From the NCBI RefSeq assembly GCF_000015165.1, contig NC_009485.1:3264001-3328000 (forward strand): a DNA stretch of 64,000 nucleotides, in the 5' to 3' direction. The translations under genes and the position numbers were made by a program. Positions 42,677 to 50,442 of this stretch are shown here, in pieces. Source of the DNA: Bradyrhizobium sp. BTAi1 (lineage in GTDB: Bacteria > Pseudomonadota > Alphaproteobacteria > Rhizobiales > Xanthobacteraceae). Under the pieces are notes generated by a model. That model had not been told where the DNA came from, made no database searches, and was given only the letters and a program-made list of their open reading frames with translations. Each line of letters begins with the position of its first letter. Position 1 is the first letter of the stretch.

Positions 42677-44011
42677 TCAGCGGCGATAGGTCTCGACATT
42701 GTCCGGCCTGCGGCCTGCCTCGGCGGCGGCGATGGTGCGGAACAGGTTCTCCGGCAAGTGCTGCCCGGGAACGACCTCGAAGACCATGTTGTCGGCGAGG
42801 AAAGCGGCTTCGCGGGCGATGCGGGCCTCCGGCTGCCACGAACACAGCGAGAGTTCGAGCCGTCCGAAGCCGCCGCAATCCGCGACGAAGGCGCGGGTCA
42901 CCGCATCAATGCTGTCGGCCGTCTCGCGGGCGCTGCGGCCGTCGACCTCGCGCAGAATGACGGTGACCGCTTTGTCGGAGTTGGCACCGGAGCAGAGGAC
43001 GAGCAGGGCGTCTGACGCACCGACACGGCCGGCGCGCCTGGCGGGGCGGACCATCGTCGCAAAATCCGGATCAGGACCGAGATCGCCGCTCGTCGGTTTC
43101 AGGTTGTGAACGACGACAGCGCTTCGAGCCGCCAATTGACCCGCAACAGCGTGATAGGACCGCGGCAGCCACACGGTATCCAGCGCAATCTGCGAGGTGA
43201 CGGCACTCCAGGCCTGATCAATGAGATAACCGTCCCAGACATCGGGAAACGTGCGAGCCAGCTCAGACCACGTCCTCAGCATCGTCTCGGCCGCCTTCGA
43301 GCGGCCGAAATACAGCGTCCGCGCCGACATCTCCCAGCCGTTCCATTTGTGGACGGCAAAATCGCAGCCCGTCAGCTCAGGCAGATCCGGGACGGCCTGC
43401 AACATCACGTCGGGCTCGACGAACAGGAGCGGCTGCTTGTGCCGCTGCCACATGCGCGTGACGAAGTCCGCCCTGTCGGCGGCTGTTAGGCGATCGCCGC
43501 TGCCGCTATCGATGGCTTCAATCTCGAAGGCGAGGCCGAGCCGCTCGAGCGAGCGTCTGAGATGATAGATATGCAAGTCGCCGATGGTCCTGGCGTGACA
43601 GGACACGACTCGCAGCGCATCGGGTCTGTGCGCGCCTACCGGCGCCGGCCAGCCGAGCCCGCCCCACCACAATTCGTGTGGACCATCCGCCGATGCGCCA
43701 ACGGTGCCGAACTCGGTCAGCTTCGATTTGAGGAAGTCGAATGCAGGATTTTCCCCGAGTGGGATTACGACTGCGTCATGGGACGTCAAGCTGCTGACCA
43801 GCAGTTCGGCTCCGGCACCCGTCGGAGGGTCGAGCACGAGAATGGTGCGGCCGCCGCACGCCTCAGACAAACGATCCCACCGGACCGGCGGACCGAATGT
43901 GCGTGACACCCAACGCAGACGGCGAGCCTGGTGTTCGCCGAGCCAGACTCCGTCGGCGCGCAAGGTCTGCGTCGGGTCGTCATGAATGGCGCTCGATGCT
44001 GGTCGCGTCAT
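42677..44011 (-). CDS. Glycosyltransferase-like protein of unknown function
   Basis: This 444-residue soluble protein is not one I recognise with certainty. Its middle part (about residues 130-310) resembles nucleotide-sugar transferase folds: DALRVVSCHARTIGDLHIYH, an acidic LLFVEPDVMLQAV motif that could bind a metal-nucleotide sugar, HKWNGWEMSARTLYFGRSKA and WDGYLIDQAWSAV. The N-terminal part and the C-terminal alpha/beta part (DALLVLCSGANSDKAVTVIL) have no clear match. It is upstream of the formyltransferase in one unit. A sugar-transfer role is an inference. Confidence 0.55.
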   Translation of the reverse strand: MTRPASSAIHDDPTQTLRADGVWLGEHQARRLRWVSRTFGPPVRWDRLSEACGGRTILVLDPPTGAGAELLVSSLTSHDAVVIPLGENPAFDFLKSKLTEFGTVGASADGPHELWWGGLGWPAPVGAHRPDALRVVSCHARTIGDLHIYHLRRSLERLGLAFEIEAIDSGSGDRLTAADRADFVTRMWQRHKQPLLFVEPDVMLQAVPDLPELTGCDFAVHKWNGWEMSARTLYFGRSKAAETMLRTWSELARTFPDVWDGYLIDQAWSAVTSQIALDTVWLPRSYHAVAGQLAARSAVVVHNLKPTSGDLGPDPDFATMVRPARRAGRVGASDALLVLCSGANSDKAVTVILREVDGRSARETADSIDAVTRAFVADCGGFGRLELSLCSWQPEARIAREAAFLADNMVFEVVPGQHLPENLFRTIAAAEAGRRPDNVETYRR

Positions 44012-44922
44012 GCAGGTCCTCCTGGACAGTTGAACGGACCAAGGCCGCAGATCAGGCGCAGCGATCGCGCAAGTGGTCGTGCCGTTTGTGATGTGGGTGT
44101 GATGGAAGCGGGGACACGGAAAACGTGTTGTTCATTTCGTAATGTTGCCGGATGTCACCATTGATTGATCATCCACGCGCGCTGAGTGCCACGGAATGAA
44201 ACGCGGTCCATTGAACTCATCGCCCGGAGCGGAACAGTTAGTTAAAAATGGAGAGTCAGTGCGGGCGGCCGAGCCTGATTGTTTGCTTCGTCGGCGCCCG
44301 TCCGAGCGATCGCGAGAGGCGATCGAAACATCCGGAAACAGACCTGCCCGCTATTGAAACTGATAGAAACAGACACGCGCGCATTCAGTGCGTTCGACAC
44401 GTCATGTCGACCGCCCTGCATTCCTTGATGTCGGCTACTACAACGTTTGAGTTAGTCGGATCAGGCGCATGAATTCGTAAAAAGTCGTCGTGCGAGTCAA
44501 AAAACGCGCCAGCGGCAACTGACAGAGTCAAAAAATACGGTAGCTTCGCTGAAGATGATTCGGAAAAAATTGCCGGGCGCCGGATACGCTCGGTGACGAT
44601 TTCCGGCTCTCGCGCCACTGCCATGTTGATGTACCGCGGTGCGCTCCTACGAACGCTGTGTGTTTGCGTTGTGCCTGCATCTTCAGCTGAATTCGTCCTC
44701 GGAATGAATCCCTGCCATGCCGACCTGCGGCTTCTCTTCATCCATGATCGTGCCTCGCCTGATCCGCGGAGGGCAGAATTTGCCCGGCGCTAGGCAAAAT
44801 ACTCCAGCTAAGCGTTTGAAAAACAACAAAAATAATCCGCCTGCTTGTTTCGGTCTGGGCGTTCAAGGATCGGAAGCCGTGTGCGAGACGCGGTTTTGGC
44901 ATTGCGGGTTGGAGATTGGGAA
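44012..44922. other. 911-bp stretch without a supported gene, upstream of the ECF sigma gene
   Basis: The stretch is visibly lower in GC than its surroundings (notably 44160-44900). Short open frames on both strands show no domain and no ribosome site. CGTTTGA occurs at 44813-44819, about 104 bp before the sigma start, resembling part of the element upstream of flagellin and flgD but without the paired TGAA box. The region probably holds the sigma-factor promoter and leader, and the base composition may mark an old insertion boundary. Confidence 0.4.
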
Positions 44923-45624
44923 ATGAACTACGCGCTGGACGTCTGTGCCCCGACTGATGGCGTGCCCCTGAACGCGCCGGCGTCGCCGGATGTCGCCGAG
45001 GTGCCGTGGAGCGAGTCGGCCAGCACCGTTCCGGATTGCTCGCCCGGTCAGGTCGCGGTGTTCGACGAGGACAAGGAACTGCTCGATCGTCTCGCCACGG
45101 GAGACGAGACGGCGTTCCGCCTGCTGGTCGAGCGTCATATCGACCGCGCCTATGCCATTGCCTTGCGGATCGTCGGCAACGCCGCCGATGCCGAGGATGT
45201 GGTGCAGGACACGATGCTCAAGGTCTGGACCCATCGCGGACGTTGGCAGCATGGGCGTGCCAAGTTCTCGACCTGGCTCTATCGCGTGGTCAGCAACCGC
45301 TGCATCGACCTACGGCGCAAGCCGCGGACCGAGAATGTCGATGTCGTTCCGGAGGTCGCGGACGGCAAGCCCGACGCGGCGAGCGTGATCGAACGAGCCG
45401 AGATGAGCGATCTGCTGGAGGCTGCGATGCGTCGGCTTCCGGAGCAGCAGCGCGTCGCGGTGATCCTGTCGTATCACGAGAACATGAGCAATGGTGAGAT
45501 CGCCGAGGTGATGGACACCACGGTGTCTGCGGTGGAGTCGCTGCTGAAGCGGGGTCGCCAGCAATTGCGTGACATGCTGCGGCGGCACGAGCGCGACATC
45601 TGCGGCGCTTTCACCGATTGCTAA
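44923..45624 (+). CDS. ECF-type RNA polymerase sigma factor
   Basis: This 233-residue sigma-70 family protein has region 2 (DETAFRLLVERHIDRAYAIA, DAEDVVQDTMLKVW, FSTWLYRVVSNRCIDLRRK) and region 4 (LPEQQRVAVILSYHENMSNG, VMDTTVSAVESLLKRGRQQL), with no regions 1.1 or 3, as in ECF factors. A longer-than-usual N-terminal tail (about 55 residues) precedes region 2. ATG 44923 follows TTGGAGATTGGGAA. It lies 137 bp upstream of flagellin on the same strand. No classical membrane anti-sigma factor is adjacent. It may direct the shared element upstream of flagellin and flgD. Confidence 0.9.
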   Translation: MNYALDVCAPTDGVPLNAPASPDVAEVPWSESASTVPDCSPGQVAVFDEDKELLDRLATGDETAFRLLVERHIDRAYAIALRIVGNAADAEDVVQDTMLKVWTHRGRWQHGRAKFSTWLYRVVSNRCIDLRRKPRTENVDVVPEVADGKPDAASVIERAEMSDLLEAAMRRLPEQQRVAVILSYHENMSNGEIAEVMDTTVSAVESLLKRGRQQLRDMLRRHERDICGAFTDC

Positions 45625-45653
45625 CCATAGAGTCCTGGCCAGAAAGAATTCCC

Positions 45654-45693
45654 GCCTGAAACACGCAGGCGCTTCCGTTTGATCGATCAGACG
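45654..45693 (+). promoter_or_regulatory. Shared bipartite element upstream of flagellin, candidate ECF-type promoter
   Basis: GCCTGAA (45654-45660), 14 bp, CCGTTTGATC (45675-45684), then AGACG. The same parts in the same order occur upstream of flgD. The first half is also one arm of a CGCCTG/CAGGCG stem (45653-45658, 45666-45671). The element ends about 70 bp before the flagellin start codon. TGAA plus CGTT at this distance resembles -35/-10 boxes of ECF sigma factors. Confidence 0.45.
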
Positions 45694-45761
45694 GGGCTGA
45701 TCCGCACCGTCAGTCCTTCCACGATCCGGCCCGTTCTGCCGATCACTCAGGAGTCTTCACC

Positions 45762-46586
45762 GTGCCCGCCATTTCAACCAACATCGCCGCCAATTCGGCC
45801 GTCCGCTATCTGAACATCAACTCCAATCAGGAGACGAGCTCGCTCTCCAAGCTGTCGAGCGGATCGCGTATCACCTCGGCCTCCGACGACGCGGCCGGTC
45901 TCGCCATCTCGACGCGCATTTCCTCGGACATCACCACGCTGCAGCAGGCGGCCACCAACGCCGCGCAGGCTACCTCGATCCTGCAGACCGCCGACGGCGG
46001 CGCCTCCAACATCAGCGACATTCTGGCCCGCATGAAGTCGCTGGCCTCGGAGTCGGCCTCGGGCACGACGGTCGGCACCAGCCGCACCTACATCCAGTCG
46101 GAATTCTCGCAGCTGATCAGCGAAATCTCGTCGATCGCGACGGGAACGCGCTATAGCGGCCAGAGCCTGCTCGACGGCACCAGCACCTTCTCAGCCGGCG
46201 TCTCGGTGCTGGTCGGTTCGTCCGCCACCGACACCATCGACATCAAGCTGTCGGATCTCACGGCGAGCACGCTTGGCGTCTCCTCGCTCGACGTCAGCAC
46301 CCAGAGCGGTGCGACTGCGGCGCTCACGACGCTCGACACTGCGATCGACACCGTGTCGAAGGCCCGCGCGGATATCGGTGCGCAGGAGTCGCGCTTCAAC
46401 TTCTCGGCCGATTCAATTTCGACGCAGACGCAGAACCTGCAATCCGCCAACTCCGCGATCAAGGACGTGGACATCGCCTCGGAGCAGGCGAAGCTGTCCT
46501 CGGCTCAGGTGAAGACCCAGGCTGCGGTGTCGGCCGAAGCCGCGGCAAACCAGATCCCGCAGTACCTCCTGAAGCTGCTCGGCTAA
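45762..46586 (+). CDS. fliC: Flagellin
   Basis: This 274-residue protein is a short flagellin. The N-terminal D0/D1 region (NSAVRYLNINSNQETSSLSK, then SGSRITSASDDAAGLAISTR) and the C-terminal D1/D0 region (VSKARADIGAQESRFNFSAD and a late IPQYLLKLLG) are intact, with a small central domain. The start is GTG at 45762, with CAGGAG nine bases upstream. It is exported through the flagellar secretion system and polymerises into the filament; FliS downstream should be its chaperone. A very strong hairpin follows the stop codon. Confidence 0.93.
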   Translation: MPAISTNIAANSAVRYLNINSNQETSSLSKLSSGSRITSASDDAAGLAISTRISSDITTLQQAATNAAQATSILQTADGGASNISDILARMKSLASESASGTTVGTSRTYIQSEFSQLISEISSIATGTRYSGQSLLDGTSTFSAGVSVLVGSSATDTIDIKLSDLTASTLGVSSLDVSTQSGATAALTTLDTAIDTVSKARADIGAQESRFNFSADSISTQTQNLQSANSAIKDVDIASEQAKLSSAQVKTQAAVSAEAAANQIPQYLLKLLG

Positions 46587-46596
46587 GTCATGTTCT

Positions 46597-46623
46597 GCCG
46601 GGCCGGCGCGACGCCGGCCCGGC
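46597..46623 (+). terminator. Perfect 12-bp GC hairpin between flagellin and fliD
   Basis: GCCGGGCCGGCG and CGCCGGCCCGGC pair perfectly around a CGA loop, ten bases after the flagellin stop. There is no T-run (CTCTCCC follows), so partial termination or 3'-end protection of flagellin mRNA is more likely than full termination. That would give much flagellin and little FliD. Confidence 0.6.
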
Positions 46624-46647
46624 CTCTCCCTCGGAGGATGTCGACGA

Positions 46648-48366
46648 ATGACGGTGAGCAGCGCGACCTCAAGCACGAGCAGCACGACGTCGTCGTCTTC
46701 CTCCTCGTCGACGACGAGTTCGAGCAGTTCGCTCACAACGTCGGGAACGAGCACCACGAGCACGATCGACTGGACTGCTCTGATCCAATCCGCCGTCGAC
46801 GCCAAGCTCACCCAGGCGACGCAGATCTCGACCAAGATCACGTCGAACGAGGCGAAGATCACGGCCTATCAGACGCTGCAGACCGCGTTGAAGACGTTGT
46901 CTTCAGGCTTGTCGTCGCTGGCTACCTCGATGGTGAACTCGCTCGCGACCAACGTCTTCGCGACCCGGGCGGCCACGATCAGTGCGACGGGGGACGTCAG
47001 CGCGTCGTCGGCCCTCTCGATGTCGGTAAACAATGGTGCGGCGACCGGCAGCCACACCCTGACTATCAGCCAGATCGCCACCGCGCACAAGGTTGCCGGA
47101 ACGACCCAATCCAGCCAGACCACGGCGCTCGGCTATTCCGGAACGTTCTCGCTTGGCCTGTCGGGCGGCACCACCGCCGACATCACGGTCACGAGCGACA
47201 TGTCGCTGCAGGACGTCGTCGACGCGGTCAATGCCCAGACCTCAACGACGAATGTCGAGGCGTCCATCGTTCAGGTCTCGAGCGGGTCATACGAGCTGGT
47301 GCTGACCGGCACGGAGGATGCCGCCGACATTACTTATTCCAGCTCGTCCGGCGATGACATCCTCAACAAGCTCGGGGTGACTGACAGCTCCGGCGCTTTC
47401 GCCACCGTGCTGCAGACCGCGCAGGCGGCGGAGTTCACGCTCGACGGAATCAGCCTGACCCGCAACACTAACGACATCACCGACGTTCTCAGCGGCGTCA
47501 CCTTCGATCTTCTGCAGGCGACACCGTCCGGAACGACACTCAACATCAGCATCGGCACAGATACCAGCCAGATTTCGTCGGCGCTGCAAACATTCGTCAC
47601 CAACTATAATGCTTTCCGTGATGCGGTGATCGCGCAGCAGACGACGAATTCGGATGGCACCGCGGCCTCGAGCGCGGTGCTGTTCGGCGACGGCACCATG
47701 CGCGACATCATGAACACGCTCCAGGATGTGCTGGGAACCTCGGTCGGCGGTCTGACGATGGCGGATCTCGGCCTGTCCTTCAACGAGAAGAATGAGCTTG
47801 AGCTCGACACGGGCACCTTGTCGACGATCCTCAGCACCAATCTGAGCGGTGTCACCACATTGCTGTCGGCCCAGACCAAGACGTCGTCCAGCCAGCTCAG
47901 CGTCGTGAATACCGGAACGTCGCCGCAATCCTTCACGCTGGATCTCACGGTGGATTCGTCGGGCAATCTCACGGCGGCCTCGGTCGGCGGCGACAGCTCC
48001 CTGTTCACCGTCAGCGGCAACACGATCGTCGGCAATTCCGGGACGGCCTATGCGGGCATGGCCTTCACCTATACCGGCTCGACCTCGCAGTCGATCACGG
48101 TGACCTCCACCCAGGGGCTGGCGACGCAGATCTACCAGTTTGCCAAGACAGCCTCGTCGACCACCGGATCGCTGCAGACGCTGATCGACAATCTCACGTC
48201 GCGCGACGAGACGCTGCAGGCGAAGGTCGATGACATCAAGAGCGCGGCTGCGACGTATCAGACCCAGCTCACGGCGCAATACGCCAAGTACCAGGCGGCC
48301 ATCGAGAGCGCCAACAACACGCTGACCTATCTGAAAGCCCTTCTCAACGCGAGTTCGAGTAACTGA
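46648..48366 (+). CDS. fliD: Flagellar filament cap protein FliD (HAP2)
   Basis: This 572-residue protein has the FliD N-terminal domain (DWTALIQSAVDAKLTQATQI, KITAYQTLQTALKTLSSGLS), a central region with TADITVTSDMSLQDVVDAVN and ELVLTGTEDAADITY, and the FliD C-terminal domain (LLSAQTKTSSS to LTAQYAKYQAAIESANNTLT). It caps the filament and folds flagellin at the tip. Unusually, the first 38 residues are almost all Ser and Thr. A GGAGG site lies ten bases before the ATG. The stop overlaps the fliS start (TGATG). Confidence 0.9.
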   Translation: MTVSSATSSTSSTTSSSSSSSTTSSSSSLTTSGTSTTSTIDWTALIQSAVDAKLTQATQISTKITSNEAKITAYQTLQTALKTLSSGLSSLATSMVNSLATNVFATRAATISATGDVSASSALSMSVNNGAATGSHTLTISQIATAHKVAGTTQSSQTTALGYSGTFSLGLSGGTTADITVTSDMSLQDVVDAVNAQTSTTNVEASIVQVSSGSYELVLTGTEDAADITYSSSSGDDILNKLGVTDSSGAFATVLQTAQAAEFTLDGISLTRNTNDITDVLSGVTFDLLQATPSGTTLNISIGTDTSQISSALQTFVTNYNAFRDAVIAQQTTNSDGTAASSAVLFGDGTMRDIMNTLQDVLGTSVGGLTMADLGLSFNEKNELELDTGTLSTILSTNLSGVTTLLSAQTKTSSSQLSVVNTGTSPQSFTLDLTVDSSGNLTAASVGGDSSLFTVSGNTIVGNSGTAYAGMAFTYTGSTSQSITVTSTQGLATQIYQFAKTASSTTGSLQTLIDNLTSRDETLQAKVDDIKSAAATYQTQLTAQYAKYQAAIESANNTLTYLKALLNASSSN

Positions 48367-48791
48367 TGACCCAGAATCCGATGGCACATTTGGCCACTCA
48401 GGCCTATCGCGGCGCGGCCGTCACGGTTCCCCCGGTGCGCGCGGTCATCATGCTTCTCAACGGGACGGTGACGTACCTCCAAAAGTGTCTTCAGGCCCAG
48501 GAGGCACGGCGTTTCGAGGAGGGGCATGCACATCTGACCCGCGCCACTGCGATCCTGCGCGGGTTGAGCCTGCATCTGGACCCGACCCGCGGCGGCGCGG
48601 TCGCAGAACGTCTGTTCGAGACCTACAACGCGCTGATCGTTGCGGCCCTGCGCGCCTACGGCCGGCCGGGGATGCGCGAGAACTTCCTGCGCATCATGGC
48701 GGGGGTGACGGAGTTGCGCGAGTCCTGGGAGGCGGTTGACGTGAGGGCGCGGGTGGGATCGCGGGCAGGTGATTCGCCGAGGCGAGGGTGA
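48366..48791 (+). CDS. fliS: Flagellar secretion chaperone FliS
   Basis: This 141-residue, mostly helical protein has FliS features: an AYRGAAVTVPPVRAVIMLLN N-terminal helix, YLQKCLQAQEARRFEEGHAH, the LSLHLDPTRGGAVAERLFET segment and YNALIVAALRAYGRPGMREN. FliS binds the flagellin C-terminus in the cytoplasm and stops early assembly. The TGATG overlap with fliD indicates coupled translation. The charged C-terminal tail (about residues 125-141) is variable in the family. Confidence 0.82.
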   Translation: MTQNPMAHLATQAYRGAAVTVPPVRAVIMLLNGTVTYLQKCLQAQEARRFEEGHAHLTRATAILRGLSLHLDPTRGGAVAERLFETYNALIVAALRAYGRPGMRENFLRIMAGVTELRESWEAVDVRARVGSRAGDSPRRG

Positions 48792-49023
48792 GCGTCGCGA
48801 ATCAGTTGCGTTGCATTGCGGGACATATTCCGAAACCGAGGGAAACAGGAGCTGTCCGGCTCGGATTGGTGGTATCGGATGCAACCTGCGCTGCATAGGA
48901 CCCCCGGGAAATACGGAAATCGCGTTACATCGCGAGGCCGCTTTGTCGCGGTCCGGCAATATCAATTTCGTCCAGCTACAGAATGGTTTATGACGATCCC
49001 AGACACGCTGGATCGGGCGGACG

Positions 49024-49296
49024 ATGGACGTCAGGGAATTCGAGGATCTGATCGACCGCCTGGGAGAGGACATCTCCCAATGGCCTGATGTGCAGCGCCG
49101 CGCCGCGGCCGATCTGCTTGCTGCATCGCCTGATGCTGCCCGGCTGCTGTCGGAAGCGCGCCTGATCCGCCAAGCCCTGTCGTCAGCCCCGGTCCGCGCG
49201 CCCTCTGGTCTCGCTGATCGTATCGTTGCAACTGCCGGCCGCTTGGCGGCGGAAGAGGCGACCGCGTCGCCTGCGGATGTCCATCAGCCGGGTTGA
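49024..49296 (+). CDS. Small hypothetical protein, helical
   Basis: This 90-residue protein (MDVREFEDLIDRLGEDISQW, then AAADLLAASPDAARLLSEAR, APSGLADRIVATAGRL) is a soluble helical protein. Similar short proteins with a leading D-x-W-P motif and helical repeats are, from memory, often encoded near ECF sigma factors, but I cannot name a function. It sits between fliS and flgD on the same strand. The ATG has only a GGGCGG sequence as a ribosome site. Confidence 0.6.
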   Translation: MDVREFEDLIDRLGEDISQWPDVQRRAAADLLAASPDAARLLSEARLIRQALSSAPVRAPSGLADRIVATAGRLAAEEATASPADVHQPG

Positions 49297-49560
49297 GCCG
49301 CGCCGGCCCGCAAGCTCGGATCGAGCGCTGAGTGGCCGGCCGGCGTTTGCGCCCCGGTGCAATCGTCCCACATCATAGATCCAGCTTTCCATCGGATCAT
49401 GCGGAAGACGTGCGCCGCTGCCGGCGCAGGCGTTCGCCGTCGCGGTTGTTCGGCGGTGCCTGAGACCTGTCTGCGAACATGATCGCATGCTGTGTCCGCT
49501 GTCGAACACGAGCAGCGACCCGACCGTCCCTCTCGCCGGCCGATCAGGTCCTGTCAGCCG

Positions 49561-49583
49561 CGCCGCTGCGCCCGGCGTTTTTT
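49561..49583 (+). terminator. Rho-independent terminator candidate upstream of flgD
   Basis: CGCCG-CTGCGCC-CGGCG is followed by six T residues. It would end transcripts from the fliS side before the flgD promoter element begins 70 bp later. Confidence 0.5.
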
Positions 49584-49652
49584 GCCGCCCTTGCACAACT
49601 GAGCGGCGGCAAATTCTGCCGTGAGATCAAATAATTCCCTCTCATTTTGCGC

Positions 49653-49690
49653 GCCTGAATTTGGCGCGACGGCCGTTTGATCAGCAGACG
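49653..49690 (+). promoter_or_regulatory. Shared bipartite element upstream of flgD, candidate ECF-type promoter
   Basis: GCCTGAA (49653-49659), 13 bp, CCGTTTGATC (49673-49682), then AGACG (49686-49690), the same parts and order as upstream of flagellin. The first half again belongs to a GC stem (CGCGCC/GGCGCG). The core ends 73 bp before the flgD ATG, against 77 bp for flagellin. Confidence 0.45.
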
Positions 49691-49755
49691 CCCCGACGAC
49701 GTTCGGGCGTGAGCTGTGTCCCACCGCGCCGATCGGTGAGAGCCGGAGTTCTATC

Positions 49756-50421
49756 ATGACCGTTTCTGCGGCGAGTTCGTCTGCAACGACCACCTCATCG
49801 ACCTCATCAACGAGCGACTCGTCTCGGACGACGTTGAGCTCCAGCGACTTCCTTCAGCTGCTCGTGAGCGAGCTGCAGAACCAGGATCCGCTGAATGCAA
49901 CGAGCGTGACCGACTTCGTCAACCAGATGACGTCTTATGCCAACTACACGTCACAGCAGTCGCTCAACACCAGCATGAACTCCCTCGCCAGCTCGTTCTC
50001 GAGCCTGGTGACGCTGAACTCCGTCAACTACATCGGTCACACCGTCGAGGCAAAAACGGACACCGCCGTTCTCTCCAACGGCTCCGCCACCTTCGGCTAC
50101 TCGCTGTCCTCGGCCGCATCGAACGTCTCGATCTCGATCAAGGACTCCTCAGGAAACACGGTGTGGACCGGGACGGGGACCGGAAACAAAGGGGCGAACT
50201 CGATCACCTGGGATGGCACCGATTCTCAAGGCAACCAGCTGAGCGACGGCGGCCAATACACGATCTCCGTCACCGCAACCGACTCCGCGGGCAATTCGGT
50301 CCTCAACTACACGACGATCACCGGCACGGTGACCGGCATCGATACCTCGACCAGCACGCCGTCGCTCACCGTCGGTGGCGTTCCGGTCAGTGCGAGCAAC
50401 ATCATCGGCGTCACCTCCTGA
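49756..50421 (+). CDS. flgD: Flagellar hook assembly protein FlgD
   Basis: This 221-residue hook-cap protein has the FlgD N-terminal signature FLQLLVSELQNQDPLNATSV, followed by DFVNQMTSYANYTSQQSLNT. The C-terminal part has the FlgD Ig-like/Tudor region (ITWDGTDSQGNQLSDGGQYT). The first 25 residues are Ser/Thr-rich. It caps the growing hook and is required for FlgE polymerisation. It starts a tight run flgD-flgE-two small genes-flgK-flgL behind its own promoter element. Confidence 0.92.
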   Translation: MTVSAASSSATTTSSTSSTSDSSRTTLSSSDFLQLLVSELQNQDPLNATSVTDFVNQMTSYANYTSQQSLNTSMNSLASSFSSLVTLNSVNYIGHTVEAKTDTAVLSNGSATFGYSLSSAASNVSISIKDSSGNTVWTGTGTGNKGANSITWDGTDSQGNQLSDGGQYTISVTATDSAGNSVLNYTTITGTVTGIDTSTSTPSLTVGGVPVSASNIIGVTS

Positions 50422-50442
50422 CGTGTCATTCGGAGTAAAATC

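Larger units (their letters stand above)
49297..49755. other. 459-bp intergenic region upstream of flgD
   Basis: No supported gene. Minus-strand open frames across 49183-49793 look like shadow sequence. It contains a terminator-like hairpin at 49561-49583 and the shared flagellar element at 49653-49690. The remainder holds nothing I recognise. Confidence 0.5.

Noticed and set aside
44385..44741. 118-residue minus-strand ORF upstream of the ECF sigma gene
   Set aside because: No start signal or recognisable motif; codon pattern is not gene-like.
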